A stretch of 64,000 bases of DNA, taken from assembly GCA_963678075.2 (NCBI GenBank), contig CAXXPK010000003.1, positions 992,001 through 1,056,000 of the forward strand. Reading direction: 5' to 3'. The notes under the pieces are model-generated. The model was not told where the DNA came from. It ran no database searches and saw only the letters and a list, made by a program, of their open reading frames with translations. Positions 8,675 to 17,801 of this stretch are shown piece by piece. A program made the translations under genes and the position numbers. Numbering within the stretch: position 1 is the first letter of the stretch; each line of letters begins with the position of its first letter. This DNA is from Oleispirillum sp963678075 (GTDB taxonomy: Bacteria; Pseudomonadota; Alphaproteobacteria; Rhodospirillales; Rhodospirillaceae).

Positions 8675-9437
8675 ATGACACCCGAACAAACTGTCGCCGT
8701 ACCACGGGATTGGCTGGGTTCCGCGCGTGTCAGTCGTGGGGCCGATGCCCCTCTGTGGCGACAAGTTGAAGAGTTGTTGGCTCGTGCGATCCGTAGCGGG
8801 ACGCTCAAGCCCGGGGAACAACTGCCGACGGAGTTTGCCCTGGCCGCGCATTTTTCCGTCAATCGGCACACCATTCGCCGCGCCTTGGCGGCGTTGGAGG
8901 CGGAAAGCCTGATCCGGGTGGAGCGGGGGCGCGGCACCTTTGTGCACGAAAATGTGATCGACTATCAGGTTTCGCGACGGACCCGGTTTTCCGAAAATCT
9001 GCGGCGGCAGAATCGCGAACCTTCGGGGGTCATTCTGGACGCCGGGGAAAGACCCGCGCCGCATGCGGTGGCGCGTGCCCCAGGCCTGGACGAAGGAGCA
9101 ACGGTGATTTGGGTCCATCATCTTTCCCAGGCCGATGGACGACCGGTTAGCATGGCGGATCATTACTTTCCATTCAGCATGTTCCAGGGGTTTCTTGATA
9201 TTTATCGTCAACGAAAATCCATCACCGCCACCTATGCCTATTTCGGTGTTTTCGACTATACCCGAAAAAGCACGCGGGTGACCGCGCGGATGCCCTCCCT
9301 GGATGAGGCGGAGTTGCTGAAGCAACCGAAGAATCGCCCGGTCCTGGTCACCGAGGCGGTCAGGCGTCCCCATTGAATACAGACGCACCGCCTTTAACGG
9401 CGAGATCGTGCAACTGGTGGTCAATCCCGAGGATTGA
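8675..9437 (+). pseudogene. phnF: phosphonate regulator PhnF (GntR/HutC), C-terminal frameshift
   Basis: Transcription regulator of the phn genes, divergent from phnG. The open frame 8675-9376 has an N-terminal winged helix-turn-helix (PLWRQVEELLARAIRSGTL, LPTEFALAAHFSVNRHTIRRAL, GRGTFV, residues about 28-92) and a UTRA ligand domain. It ends early as TEAVRRPH; the expected ending IEYRRTAFNGEIVQLVVNPED lies in another frame and stops at 9435-9437, inside the end of the convergent bpt gene. A small out-of-frame deletion between TEAV and the IEYRR block explains this. The DNA-binding half is intact, but the last strands of the UTRA fold are replaced, so ligand response is doubtful. Confidence 0.85.
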
Positions 9438-10167
9438 TCGGCCCTTGGGCAGGGAGGATCCGGGTCCAGCCGTCGATGCCATAGGCTTCCAGCGGCTGGA
9501 AACGGCTTTTGTAGGACATCTTGCGGCTTTCCGCGATCCAGTACCCGAGATAGAGGTACGGCAGGCCGAGTTCATGGCAGGCGTCGATCAGGGATAGAAC
9601 CACGAAGCAGCCAAGGCTGCGCCTCGGTTCATCCAGGCGATAGAAGGAATAAACGGCGGACAATCCGTCGTCCATGACATCGGCCAGAACCGCTGCGGTC
9701 AAGCTTCCCTGTCGGTCGCGGTATTCATAAATCAGGGTTTGGATCGGACTGTCTTCGACCATTGATCGATATTCATGGAACTCCATCGCCGCCATGTCGC
9801 CACCGGCATGGCGGGTTTCCTGGTAGTCAAGGAACAGGCGATGCTGCTCTCCGCTGGCGCGGGGCGGGCAGGGCATTGCAACAAGGTCATGGTTGATCCG
9901 ACGCACCCGTCGAAAGCCGCGGGTTTCGACGAAACCTTCGACATCGATGCGCACCGGCACGCAGGCCTGGCAGGCGGGATAGGCCGGAGCATAGGCGATG
10001 GCGTGACTGCGCCGAAAGCCGGAACGCGACAGAATCTCGTGAAAACGGGTGGAATCGCCCTTGGCCAGTTCGGTAACGATCTTACGTTCCAGGCGGCCCC
10101 GCAGATACGGGCAAGGAGCTGGAGCCGTCGTATGAAAAACAAAGGTATCCGTGCGGAAGTTTTTCAT
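9421..10167 (-). CDS. bpt: aspartate/glutamate leucyltransferase (arginyltransferase family)
   Basis: Aminoacyl-tRNA-protein transferase that adds Leu to N-terminal Asp or Glu of proteins, feeding the bacterial N-end rule (ClpS/ClpAP). The 248-residue frame is full length, with CPYLRGRLERKIV near 19, SGFRRSHAIAYAP near 49, the YPACQACVPVRIDV block, and DDGLSAVYSFYRLDEPRRSLG and YWIAESRKMSYKSRFQPLE toward the end. The length and motifs match the Bpt branch rather than eukaryotic Ate1. It overlaps the old end of phnF by a few bases and shows no damage. Confidence 0.9.
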   Translation of the reverse strand: MKNFRTDTFVFHTTAPAPCPYLRGRLERKIVTELAKGDSTRFHEILSRSGFRRSHAIAYAPAYPACQACVPVRIDVEGFVETRGFRRVRRINHDLVAMPCPPRASGEQHRLFLDYQETRHAGGDMAAMEFHEYRSMVEDSPIQTLIYEYRDRQGSLTAAVLADVMDDGLSAVYSFYRLDEPRRSLGCFVVLSLIDACHELGLPYLYLGYWIAESRKMSYKSRFQPLEAYGIDGWTRILPAQGPINPRD

Positions 10168-10213
10168 GGCGCCTGCTGTCTTGGGACGGCTGACAGGGAA
10201 GGGGGATTGTCCG

Positions 10214-11115
10214 TTATTTCACGATGCCCAGGGATTGTGGCGTCGCGCGTTCCTTCTCGGCGTTGGCGATACTGTCGCGCAACAATACGATGCTGATGCG
10301 GCGGTTCTGCGGGTTGTTGAGGTCGCTTTTGATCAAAGGGTCGGTGTCGGCGCGACCGACGACACGCTGGACTTGGCCTTCGGGAAAGCCCTTCTCGACC
10401 AGCACGCGCGCGAGGCCAGGGCGCGGTCGGATGACAGCTCCCAATTGCCGTAACCATTGGGGTCGGCGTATCTGCTGGAGTCCGTGAGGCCGGAAATCGC
10501 GACCTTTTTCGGCAACGCTTTGATGGCGGTCGCAACCAGTCCCAGTAACTTGCTCATGTTAGGATTCATGCGACTGGACCCGGATGGGAACATTGCCGTG
10601 CCGTCCTGATCGACGATCTGAATGCGCAGTCCCTCCGGCGTGTTGTCGATCAACAGGTTCTTCGACAACTGCTTGAGTTCGGGAATGCCACCGATCGTCT
10701 GGCGGATGGCTTCGGTCGTCTCTTCGAATTGTTTCTGCTCGGCCTCTTCCTGCGCCTTTTTCAGGGCATCGTTGTTCATGTCCTCGGGGCTTTCGGTCTC
10801 GCCGTTATTAAAGGTCGGCGGCGGCAGGTTGGGGTCGAACGCGCCGGAGCTGCTGTTGCTGGAGAGCACGCCTTTGCCAATCACCTTGCCGCCGAGCATG
10901 CCGCCCGCGCCGCTTTTGCTGAGCGAGGCGGTGGTCGGCGCGAAATAATCCGCGGTGCCGTTCAACTGTTGCTCGCTCATCGAATTCAGCAGCCACATCA
11001 GCAGAAAAAACGCCATCATCGCGGTCATGAAGTCGGCGTACGCGATCTTCCAGGCACCGCCGTGGTGGCCGTGCCCGCCCTTCTTGATGATCGGTTTCTT
11101 GCCGTTTTCCGCCAT
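10214..11115 (-). pseudogene. motB: flagellar stator protein MotB, frameshifted
   Basis: Stator subunit anchoring the motor to peptidoglycan. From ATG 11115 the frame shows KKGGHGHHGGAWKIAYADFM, the transmembrane helix with the proton-path Asp (ADFMTAMMAFFLLMWLL, residues about 27-43), a linker and the start of the OmpA-like domain (VDQDGTAMFPSGS, GNWELSSDRALAS). The frame then changes near 10403-10412; the next frame has ARVLVEKGFPEGQVQRVVGR, then NPQNRRISIVLLRD, completing the domain to 10214. One missing base in a GC repeat would explain it. Without the peptidoglycan-binding half, the stator should not anchor. A sequencing error remains possible for this single-base event. Confidence 0.85.
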
Positions 11116-11169
11116 GCCGGCCTCGGTGGGCGCCGCGCCGGTCGTTGGTGCGCCGCGGGTTGTGCGGGA

Positions 11170-12039
11170 TTAGGAGGAAGCCTCGGACCCTGCGTTGCTG
11201 ATCGCCTCTTCAACCTCTTGGAAGTTGGGGCGAACCTGCGGCGAAAGGATCTTGTGGGCGAACTCCACCGAGACCTGGGGCGTGTGCCCCTGCATATGGG
11301 CGAGAATCGCGGTGCGCATGCACCGCAAATACTCTGTTTCCGACTCATGGGTCAGCTCGAGGGAACGTCCGATCGGGCCAACGAAGCCGTAGGAGATCAA
11401 CACGCCGGCGAAGGTGCCGACCAGGGCGCCGCCGATCAGATGACCCAGGACCTCGGGCGGTTCGGAAATCGATCCCATGGTGTGAATCACGCCCAGCACT
11501 GCCGCGACGATACCAAGAGCCGGGGTGCCATCGGCGATGTTGGTGATGGCGCCGGAAATGCGCCCCAGTTCATGGTGGTGGGCGTCGATTTCCGCCTCGA
11601 TGATGGTTTCGACCTCGTGTGCGTTGTTGATGCCAAGGGTCAATAGGCGCAGATAGTCGCACAGAAAGGCCAACGCGTGATGGTCCTTTGAAAAGGACGG
11701 ATAGTTCTGAAAAATCGGGCTCTCGTCGGGCTTCTCGACGTGGCTTTCCAGGGCCAGGTCGCCCTTGGTCTTGGCCAAGCGGAAGATCTGATACAGCATG
11801 CACAAGGTTTCAAGGTAGGTCTTCTTGCTGTGGTGCGATCCCTTGAACAGGGTGCCGAAGCACTTCGCCGTGCCGACGATCACGCTCTTCGGATTGCCGA
11901 CCAGGAACGAACCGATCGCCGCACCGAAGATAATGATGAATTCCGATGGCTTGTTGAGGACGCTCAGGTGTCCACCGACCATCAGATAGCTGCCGAGCAC
12001 ACACCCGATCACCGTTACGAAGCCAATAATGACGAACAT
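11170..12039 (-). CDS. motA: flagellar motor stator protein MotA
   Basis: Proton-channel stator subunit, 289 residues, directly upstream of motB (54 bases). Membrane helices are visible at about 1-20, 30-50, 170-190 and 200-220; the cytoplasmic loop carries SKKTYLETLCMLYQIFRLAKTKG. The conserved DGTPALGIVAAVLGVIHTMG and HLIGGALVGTFAGVLISYGF blocks of the last two helices are present. No lesion is visible, in contrast to its partner motB. No clear sigma-28 promoter was recognised upstream. Confidence 0.92.
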   Translation of the reverse strand: MFVIIGFVTVIGCVLGSYLMVGGHLSVLNKPSEFIIIFGAAIGSFLVGNPKSVIVGTAKCFGTLFKGSHHSKKTYLETLCMLYQIFRLAKTKGDLALESHVEKPDESPIFQNYPSFSKDHHALAFLCDYLRLLTLGINNAHEVETIIEAEIDAHHHELGRISGAITNIADGTPALGIVAAVLGVIHTMGSISEPPEVLGHLIGGALVGTFAGVLISYGFVGPIGRSLELTHESETEYLRCMRTAILAHMQGHTPQVSVEFAHKILSPQVRPNFQEVEEAISNAGSEASS

Positions 12040-12297
12040 GACACCCCTCAGACACCCACGCCGTCGCCGATCCGCCGACCCGAACGACAGGTATGTTTAT
12101 CGCCAACAGCGCTTGCCTAAGTCAAGAAAATGGACAAAAAAACAGCGAATTCCATTGAGGTCGTTGCAATTATGGCAGGTGCAAGGGGGTGTGACGAGAA
12201 ATTAGCCCCGCTTTGGGGAGGGGCTTGCGAATCCTTGAAAGCCTTCGGAGCGCTCCATCCAATGCATTGTGCCACGGGGACTGCAAATCACTGTTTT

Positions 12298-13532
12298 CTA
12301 ACGTTCGGCCTGGACGCTTGAGGAAAGGATGCGCGTCGGAAATCCTGTCGTATCCAGGCATTGTACTAGGCGTGCGACATGGTCGAACCCCATCGTTTCC
12401 ACAAGGACATCCAGTTCCGTCATTTTGACCGAAACGTCCAGGAACAGGCGCTGGTGGTGGACCTCGACGATGTTGGCGCCGCCTTCGCCGATCACCCGCG
12501 CCACTCGCGCCAGACTTCCGGGCTGGTCGGAGATGCCGATGCGCAGACGGGTCAGGCGGCCCTCCCGCGCCAACCCGCGCATCAAAATGGTGGCCAATAG
12601 TGCCGGGTCGATGTTGCCGCCGGAGACCACCAGAACCACGGTCTTGCCCGCGAAACGCGCATGATTCCGCAGCAAAGCAGCGACCGGCGCGGCACCCGCG
12701 CCTTCGGCTATCTGTTTGTGGGCCGAGAATAGAATCTCGACCCCTTGTTCGATGGCCGTCTCATCGACCGTATGAATGGTGTGAACCAGGGCTTCGCAGA
12801 TCGACTGGGTCAGTTTCCCGGGTTTCTTGACGGCGATGCTCTCGGCCAGGGTATGGCCGCCGATGGCGCCGCCAAAGCCGCTGATCGCGCCGCTCATCGC
12901 CGCATAGGTGTTAGGCCTGCACGCCGTCGATGATGACGCCAGGCCGTTCCGCCGCGATCGCCGTCGCAATGCCGGAAATCAGACCGCCGCCGCCGATCGG
13001 CACGATCACCGCGTCCAGTTCTGGGCAGTCTTCCAGAATTTCCAGACCGATCGTTCCCTGGCCGGAAATCACCAGCGGGTCATCGAAGGGATGAACCACG
13101 GTCAATCCCTTCTCGGCGGCTAACGCCAGGGCGAACTCCTCGGACTCGCTGTAGCTTTCGCCGGACCGCAGGACGGTGGCCGCCCAGGGCCTCGGTTCTT
13201 TGAATCTTGGTCATCGGCGTTGCCACCGGCATCACGATGGTGGCTGGGATGCCCAGCTTTCCGGCGTGCCAGGCAACGCCCTGCGCGTGATTTCCGGCGG
13301 GGACCGCGATCACTCCGGCGCGGCGGGCCTCCGGCGGCAGGCTGATCAGCTTGATCAGCGCGCCGCGCGCCTTGAAGGCGCCGGTCAGTTGCAGGTTTTC
13401 CAGCTTCAGGCGGACATCGACGCCGGTAATTTCGGACAGGGCGGGGGCGGCGACCAGAGGGGTGCGCACCACATGCCCTTGCAGGTGCCGTTGTGCTTGC
13501 CGGATGGTGTCGATGGTGACCGGGCGGTTCAT
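12298..13532 (-). pseudogene. ilvA: threonine ammonia-lyase IlvA, two frameshifts
   Basis: PLP enzyme converting threonine to 2-oxobutanoate, with a C-terminal ACT domain. The first frame from ATG 13532 reads RTPLVAAPALSEITG, KLENLQLTGAFKARGA (PLP lysine) and AGNHAQGVAWHA to TEALGG. Near 13178-13185 homology shifts to a frame with ATVLRSGESYSESEEF, TVVHPFDDP and VPIGGGGLISGIA, and near 12913-12918 to a third with NTYAAMSGAISG, VVSGGNIDP and the ACT domain (LRIGISDQPGSLARV). One extra base and then one missing base explain both shifts. It follows hemB by four bases, so it probably belonged to a metY-hemB-ilvA unit. Confidence 0.85.
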
Positions 13533-13536
13533 CGGG

Positions 13537-14547
13537 TCAATCCGCCTCGTTCAGCCATGCCGCCGCTTCGCATGCGAAACAGGTGATGATAGCGTCCGCG
13601 CCGGCACGGCGGAACGCCATCAGACTTTCCAGCACGATCTTGCGATAGTCGAAGCATCCGGCATCGGCGGCGACCCGCAGCATCGCGTATTCGCCGCTGA
13701 CCTGATAAGCGAGGGTCGGCAAGCCAAAGGTTTCCTTGACGCGGGCCAGGACGTCCAGATAGGGCATGCCGGGCTTCACCATCACCATGTCCGCGCCCTC
13801 GGCTATGTCCAGCGCAACCTCGCGCAAGGCCTCGTCGGTGTTGGCGGGGTCCATTTGATAGGTCTTCTTGTCGCCCTTCAATGCCCCGCCGGAGCCCACC
13901 GCATCGCGGAACGGCCCGTAGAAGGCCGAGGCGTACTTGGCGGCGTAGGATAGGATGCCGATGTCCAGAAAACCCGCGGCGTCAAGGGCTTCGCGGATGG
14001 CGTGGACGCGGCCGTCCATCATGTCCGAGGGGGCGACGATGTCGCATCCGGCGTCGGCCTGCACCAAGGCTTGGCGCACCAGTATATCGACGCTTTCGCC
14101 GTTGACGACGTAACCGTCACGAATGATGCCGTCATGGCCGTCGCTGTTGAAGGGGTCCAGCGCCACGTCGCAGATCACGCCGATTTCCGGGTGCGCGGCC
14201 TTGATCGCGCGGACGGCGCGGCAGACCAGATTGTCGGGATTGGCGGCTTCGCGGGCGTCGGGGGTTTTTAGCGCCGGGTCGATCGAGGGAAACAGGCAAA
14301 TCGCCGGAATCCCCAGGGCCTTGGCGCGGCCCACCGCCGCCGCCGCGCCCGCGATGTCGTAACGCACCACCCCCGGCATCGTCGGGACTGCGATGCAATC
14401 CCCGGCGCGGTCGCAGACGAACAGCGGCCAGATCAGGTCGTCGGCGCTCAAACGGTTTTCGCTGACGATGCGTCGCAACCAACCGTGGCGCCGATTGCGG
14501 CGCATTCGGGTGTGCGGGAAGCTTCCCGAAACGGATGCCGGTTTCAT
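13537..14547 (-). CDS. hemB: delta-aminolevulinic acid dehydratase (porphobilinogen synthase)
   Basis: Condenses two 5-aminolevulinates to porphobilinogen in tetrapyrrole synthesis. The 336-residue frame is complete. The Schiff-base lysines lie in SYAAKYASAFYGPFRDA and MVKPGMPYLD. The metal-site segment is DVALDPFNSDGHDG, with Asp/Ala rather than the cysteines of zinc enzymes, pointing to the magnesium-dependent type. The start ATG overlaps the metY stop (ATGA), so translation is probably coupled. An essential gene without lesions. Confidence 0.95.
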   Translation of the reverse strand: MKPASVSGSFPHTRMRRNRRHGWLRRIVSENRLSADDLIWPLFVCDRAGDCIAVPTMPGVVRYDIAGAAAAVGRAKALGIPAICLFPSIDPALKTPDAREAANPDNLVCRAVRAIKAAHPEIGVICDVALDPFNSDGHDGIIRDGYVVNGESVDILVRQALVQADAGCDIVAPSDMMDGRVHAIREALDAAGFLDIGILSYAAKYASAFYGPFRDAVGSGGALKGDKKTYQMDPANTDEALREVALDIAEGADMVMVKPGMPYLDVLARVKETFGLPTLAYQVSGEYAMLRVAADAGCFDYRKIVLESLMAFRRAGADAIITCFACEAAAWLNEAD

Positions 14548-15836
14548 GCTTTCTCCAACGCTTGTTCAAGATCGGCCAGAATATCGTCGATGTGTTCGAT
14601 GCCGATCGACAAGCGTACATAGCCCTCGGACACGCCGGAGGCAAGTTGCTCCTCCGCCGTCAGCTGTCCGTGCGTGGTGGTCGCCGGATGGATCGCCAGA
14701 CTGCGCGCGTCGCCGATATTGGCGACGTGGTAAAACATCCGTAGCGCATCGATGAAGGCGCGCCCGGATTCGCGACCGCCCTTCAGCTCAAACCCCAAAA
14801 GTCCGCCGAACCCGTCATGCAGATAGGTCTCGGCGCGGGTGCGCGCCACGCCGCTCTGTTGGCTGGGGTGAATGACCGTCGCGATCTTCGGGTGCTTGGC
14901 CAGATAGGCGGCGACGGCGTTGGCGTTCTCGCAATGGGCGCGCATGCGCAGGGGTAGGGTTTCCAGGCCCTGAATATGCAGAAAGGCATTGAACGGCGTG
15001 GTTGCCGCGCCGATATCGCGAAGCAGGGTTACCCGCATTTTCAGGATGTAAGCGATCGGACCCAGGGGTTTGACGGCCTCGGTCCAGACCAGGCCGTGAT
15101 AGCTGAGGTCTGGTTGGTTCAGCAGGGGAAAGCGGTCGCCGTGCGCGGTCCAGTCGAAGTTTCCGCCATCGACGACAAGACCGCCAAGCGCCGTGCCATG
15201 GCCGCCGATATACTTGGTGCTGGAATACAGCACCACTGCGGCGCCATAGTCGAGCGGGCGGCAAATCACCGGCGCGGCGGTGTTGTCGATGATCAGGGGA
15301 ACTCCCAGTTTGCGACCGATTTTCGCCACTTCGCCGATCGGGAAGACCTGCAGCTTCGGATTTGGCAGGGTTTCGGCGTAATAGGCGCGGGTCTTGGCGT
15401 CTGTGGCGCGGGCAAAGGCCTGTGGGTCCTTGGGATCGACGAAGTGGGCCTCGATGCCGAACTGCTTGAAGGTGTGCGCGAACAGATTCCAAGTGCCGCC
15501 GTAAAGGTCGGTGGAGGTGACGAAATTGTCGCCGGCCTGGGCGATGTTCAGAATCGAAAAGCTTGAGGCGGCCTGCCCGGAGGCTAGGGCCAAACCGGCG
15601 ACGCCGCCTTCCAGCGCGGCGATCCGTTGTTCCAGCGCGTCGTGGGTTGGGTTCATCAGGCGGGTGTAGATATTACCCAGTTTCTTCAGTGCGAATAGAT
15701 CGGCCGCGTGGTCGGCATCGTCGAACTGATACGACGTGGTCTGATAGATCGGCACGGCGACCGCGCCGGTGGCCGGATCCTTGCGGAAACCGCTGTGTAG
15801 GACAAGGGTTTCCGGATGGCGATAGGAACGGGTCAT
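14544..15836 (-). CDS. metY: O-acetylhomoserine sulfhydrylase (aminocarboxypropyltransferase)
   Basis: PLP enzyme of the Cys/Met metabolism family making homocysteine from O-acetylhomoserine and sulfide. The chosen ATG at 15836 follows GGAGG by seven bases and gives 430 residues, the usual length. Motifs include LVLHSGFRKDPATGAVAVPI at the start, YTRLMNPTHDALEQRIAALE, SGQAASSFSILNIA and the PLP lysine in YSSTKYIGGHG near 210. The ORF extends further upstream to 15935 but without a family match. A TTGACG hexamer lies upstream on the same strand, a possible -35 element. Complete. Confidence 0.92.
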   Translation of the reverse strand: MTRSYRHPETLVLHSGFRKDPATGAVAVPIYQTTSYQFDDADHAADLFALKKLGNIYTRLMNPTHDALEQRIAALEGGVAGLALASGQAASSFSILNIAQAGDNFVTSTDLYGGTWNLFAHTFKQFGIEAHFVDPKDPQAFARATDAKTRAYYAETLPNPKLQVFPIGEVAKIGRKLGVPLIIDNTAAPVICRPLDYGAAVVLYSSTKYIGGHGTALGGLVVDGGNFDWTAHGDRFPLLNQPDLSYHGLVWTEAVKPLGPIAYILKMRVTLLRDIGAATTPFNAFLHIQGLETLPLRMRAHCENANAVAAYLAKHPKIATVIHPSQQSGVARTRAETYLHDGFGGLLGFELKGGRESGRAFIDALRMFYHVANIGDARSLAIHPATTTHGQLTAEEQLASGVSEGYVRLSIGIEHIDDILADLEQALEKA

Positions 15837-16049
15837 GGGGGTCCTCCGTGGCGAACATGAGACGATATGGGCATGCCCCCCGTGCGCCGTCAAGATAAAA
15901 CACGTTTTGAAGGTAGAAACGATAGTTAAACACAAAAATAAAGTACAATTATCGTGTTTCGAAGATCAGGGCAACCTGCAATATAGTGGCGCTCGCGAAC
16001 TTTGTCTTTCACCGAAGCGAGGGGTCGGGATCTTCTTCGGGGGATAGGA

Positions 16050-16283
16050 ATGGCAGAGATTTTGTTCGAATTCGTTCAGATCGGCAACAGCGTCAAGGTT
16101 ACGGCGATTGATGGCGCCTCGGGGGTGGAGGTGTCGATTGTCGGCAGCGCCAGACTGACCCGCTTTTCGTTGCAGCAGGCGGCCTTAAGGAAGCTGCGAC
16201 ACGTCATGGAAAAGCGGGTGCTTCAGCAAAAGGAAAAAGCTAAGGCGGCGCTGCCTGACAACGCCGCCCTAGCAGGGTGTTGA
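16050..16283 (+). CDS. small DUF6898-type protein, C-terminus rewritten by IS insertion
   Basis: A 77-residue protein that starts at ATG 16050 after GGGATAGGA. It reads AEILFEFVQIGNSVKVTAID and GVEVSIVGSARLTRFSLQQAALRKL, resembling a small alphaproteobacterial family of unknown function (DUF6898 from memory, not checked). The last codons after the CTAG at 16269-16272 (AGC and stop) come from the left end of the IS element. Without the IS the frame would run on into the antisense of xthA. The conserved core lies before the junction, so function may be kept. Confidence 0.65.
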   Translation: MAEILFEFVQIGNSVKVTAIDGASGVEVSIVGSARLTRFSLQQAALRKLRHVMEKRVLQQKEKAKAALPDNAALAGC

Positions 16284-16346
16284 AAAATCGGTGGCATGGC
16301 TGGTATCGGCATAATTCAATCTCGGTAGTGGCTTGTTGCTGAGGGA

Positions 16347-17444
16347 ATGATGCACGGGACAGACAAGCGATCTGGAGACTTGTTCTCCTGCGTTGACCTG
16401 GAGACGCAGGTGCGCATGGACCACCCGCTGCGGACGATCCGGGAGATGACCAATACGGCACTAGCGGCGTTGTCGGGCGACTTTGCAGCGCTCTACTCGG
16501 GAATGGGTCGGCCGTCGGTTCCACCGGAGAAGCTGCTGCGGGCCATGCTGTTGCAGGTGTTCTACTCGATCCGTTCGGAACGCCAATTGATGGAGCGCCT
16601 GGACTTTGATCTGCTGTTCCGTTGGTTCGTCGGTCTCGGGGTAGATGACCCGGCCTGGGACCATTCCACATTCTCCAAGAACCGCGACCGGCTGCTGGAA
16701 GGGGACATCGCCGCAAAATTCCTGGCGGCAGTGTTGGTCCAACCCCGGATCAAACGGCTACTGTCGAGCGAGCATTTCAGCGTCGACGGCACGCTGATCG
16801 AAGCGTGGGCCTCAATGAAGAGCTTCAGACCGAAGGCCGCTGAGGGCGATGGCGGTGAAGGCGGTGGTCGCAACCCCTCGGTCGATTTTCGCGGCGAGAA
16901 ACGATCCAACGATACTCACAAGAGCACCACCGATCCCGATGCCATGCTCTACCGCAAGGGGGCAGGCATGGAGGCTAAGCTGTGCTTTATCGGTCATGGG
17001 CTGATGGAAAACCGTTCGGGCTTGATCGTGGACACCCGGCTAACCCGCGCATCGGGTCACGCTGAACGGTTGGCGGCACTGGACATGATCGAGCCCCTGG
17101 GCGACCGACCGCGCGCAATTACGTTGGGTGCCGACTGCGGCTACGATGCCGCCGATTTTGTCGAGGAACCACGGACGCTCAACGTGCGTCCTCACGTGGC
17201 GCAGAACACTAGCCGACGTCGCTCGGCCATAGATAAGCGCACCACCCGCCATCCCGGCCATACCGCCTCCATGCGCATCCGCAAGCGGATCGAGGAAGCC
17301 TTTGGCTGGATCAAGACAGTCGCAGGGATGCGGAAAACCAAACTGCGCGGCCTTAATAAGGTGGATTGGGCATTCGCCTTCTCGGCAGCCGCCTACAATC
17401 TGCTGCGACCACCCAAACTGCTGGCAGGGGAGATGCCCACATGA
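16347..17444 (+). CDS. IS5-family DDE transposase
   Basis: Transposase of the element above, 365 residues, open throughout. N-terminal DUF772-type domain (MDHPLRTIREMTNTALAAL, GRPSVPPEKLLRAMLLQVFY, RSERQLMERLDFDLLFRWFV). The catalytic acids are probably Asp in SVDGTLIEAWAS near 150, Asp in LGADCGYDAADF near 265, and Glu in RKRIEEAFGWIKT near 315. The segment STTDPDAMLYRKG is typical of this subgroup. The start may be 16347 or the adjacent ATG at 16350. No lesion, so the element could still be mobile. Confidence 0.9.
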   Translation: MMHGTDKRSGDLFSCVDLETQVRMDHPLRTIREMTNTALAALSGDFAALYSGMGRPSVPPEKLLRAMLLQVFYSIRSERQLMERLDFDLLFRWFVGLGVDDPAWDHSTFSKNRDRLLEGDIAAKFLAAVLVQPRIKRLLSSEHFSVDGTLIEAWASMKSFRPKAAEGDGGEGGGRNPSVDFRGEKRSNDTHKSTTDPDAMLYRKGAGMEAKLCFIGHGLMENRSGLIVDTRLTRASGHAERLAALDMIEPLGDRPRAITLGADCGYDAADFVEEPRTLNVRPHVAQNTSRRRSAIDKRTTRHPGHTASMRIRKRIEEAFGWIKTVAGMRKTKLRGLNKVDWAFAFSAAAYNLLRPPKLLAGEMPT

Positions 17445-17785
17445 AGCGCCCGCCCGCCTTTGCCAAAGTCTTCGAAGGCCGCTGGAGCAGCGTCGAGATG
17501 GACACTTGGCTAGATGATCATCTCGACCTTCTGGAGCCCGCCCACATTACCTTTGGTGGCGCCTCTGATGGCGAACGGGTGTTCGGCGCGGTCAAGAGAT
17601 GGCTCGACGTGCGTTACGGGAGCCGGGATGGTGCCGTCTGCGCCGAATTCTCGTGGGAAGGCCACAACGACGCCGATATTGCTTGCGGGAGAGGATGGGT
17701 CGCCCTCGGCACTGCTGGCCGATTGGTTGGCCACATCTACATCCATGGCAGCGATGAATCAGGCTTCGTCTGCGAGCCACTCTGA
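17441..17785 (+). CDS. conserved hypothetical protein carried inside the IS
   Basis: A 114-residue protein whose ATG overlaps the transposase stop (ATGA at 17441-17444), so it is probably translated by coupling. It ends right at the right inverted repeat. Visible features are EPAHITFGGASDGERVFGA, LDVRYGSRDG, CAEFSWEGHNDAD, RGWVALGTAGRLVGHIYIH and SGFVCE; these resemble a widespread small bacterial family of unknown function known to me from non-IS contexts (recalled, not checked). No signal peptide or membrane segment. The position makes it a passenger gene of the element. Its role is unknown. Confidence 0.75.
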   Translation: MKRPPAFAKVFEGRWSSVEMDTWLDDHLDLLEPAHITFGGASDGERVFGAVKRWLDVRYGSRDGAVCAEFSWEGHNDADIACGRGWVALGTAGRLVGHIYIHGSDESGFVCEPL

Positions 17786-17801
17786 CTTCTTCAACACCCT
17801 G

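Larger units (their letters stand above)
16273..17801 (+). mobile_element. IS5-like insertion sequence with passenger gene
   Basis: A 1529-base element. Its ends are inverted repeats beginning CAGGGTGTTGAA on both sides (left at 16273, right ending at 17801), and CTAG flanks it on both sides (16269-16272 and 17802-17805), as expected for a four-base target duplication in the IS5 family. It contains a DDE transposase gene and a second gene overlapping the transposase stop. It sits exactly between two convergent genes; the right CTAG supplies the xthA stop codon (TAG on the minus strand). A simple insertion is likely, since xthA is complete. Confidence 0.85.

Noticed and set aside
15837..15970. 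SAM riboswitch in the metY leader.
   Set aside because: metY leaders in alphaproteobacteria can carry SAM-II elements, but I could not lay out the pseudoknot or conserved blocks here.
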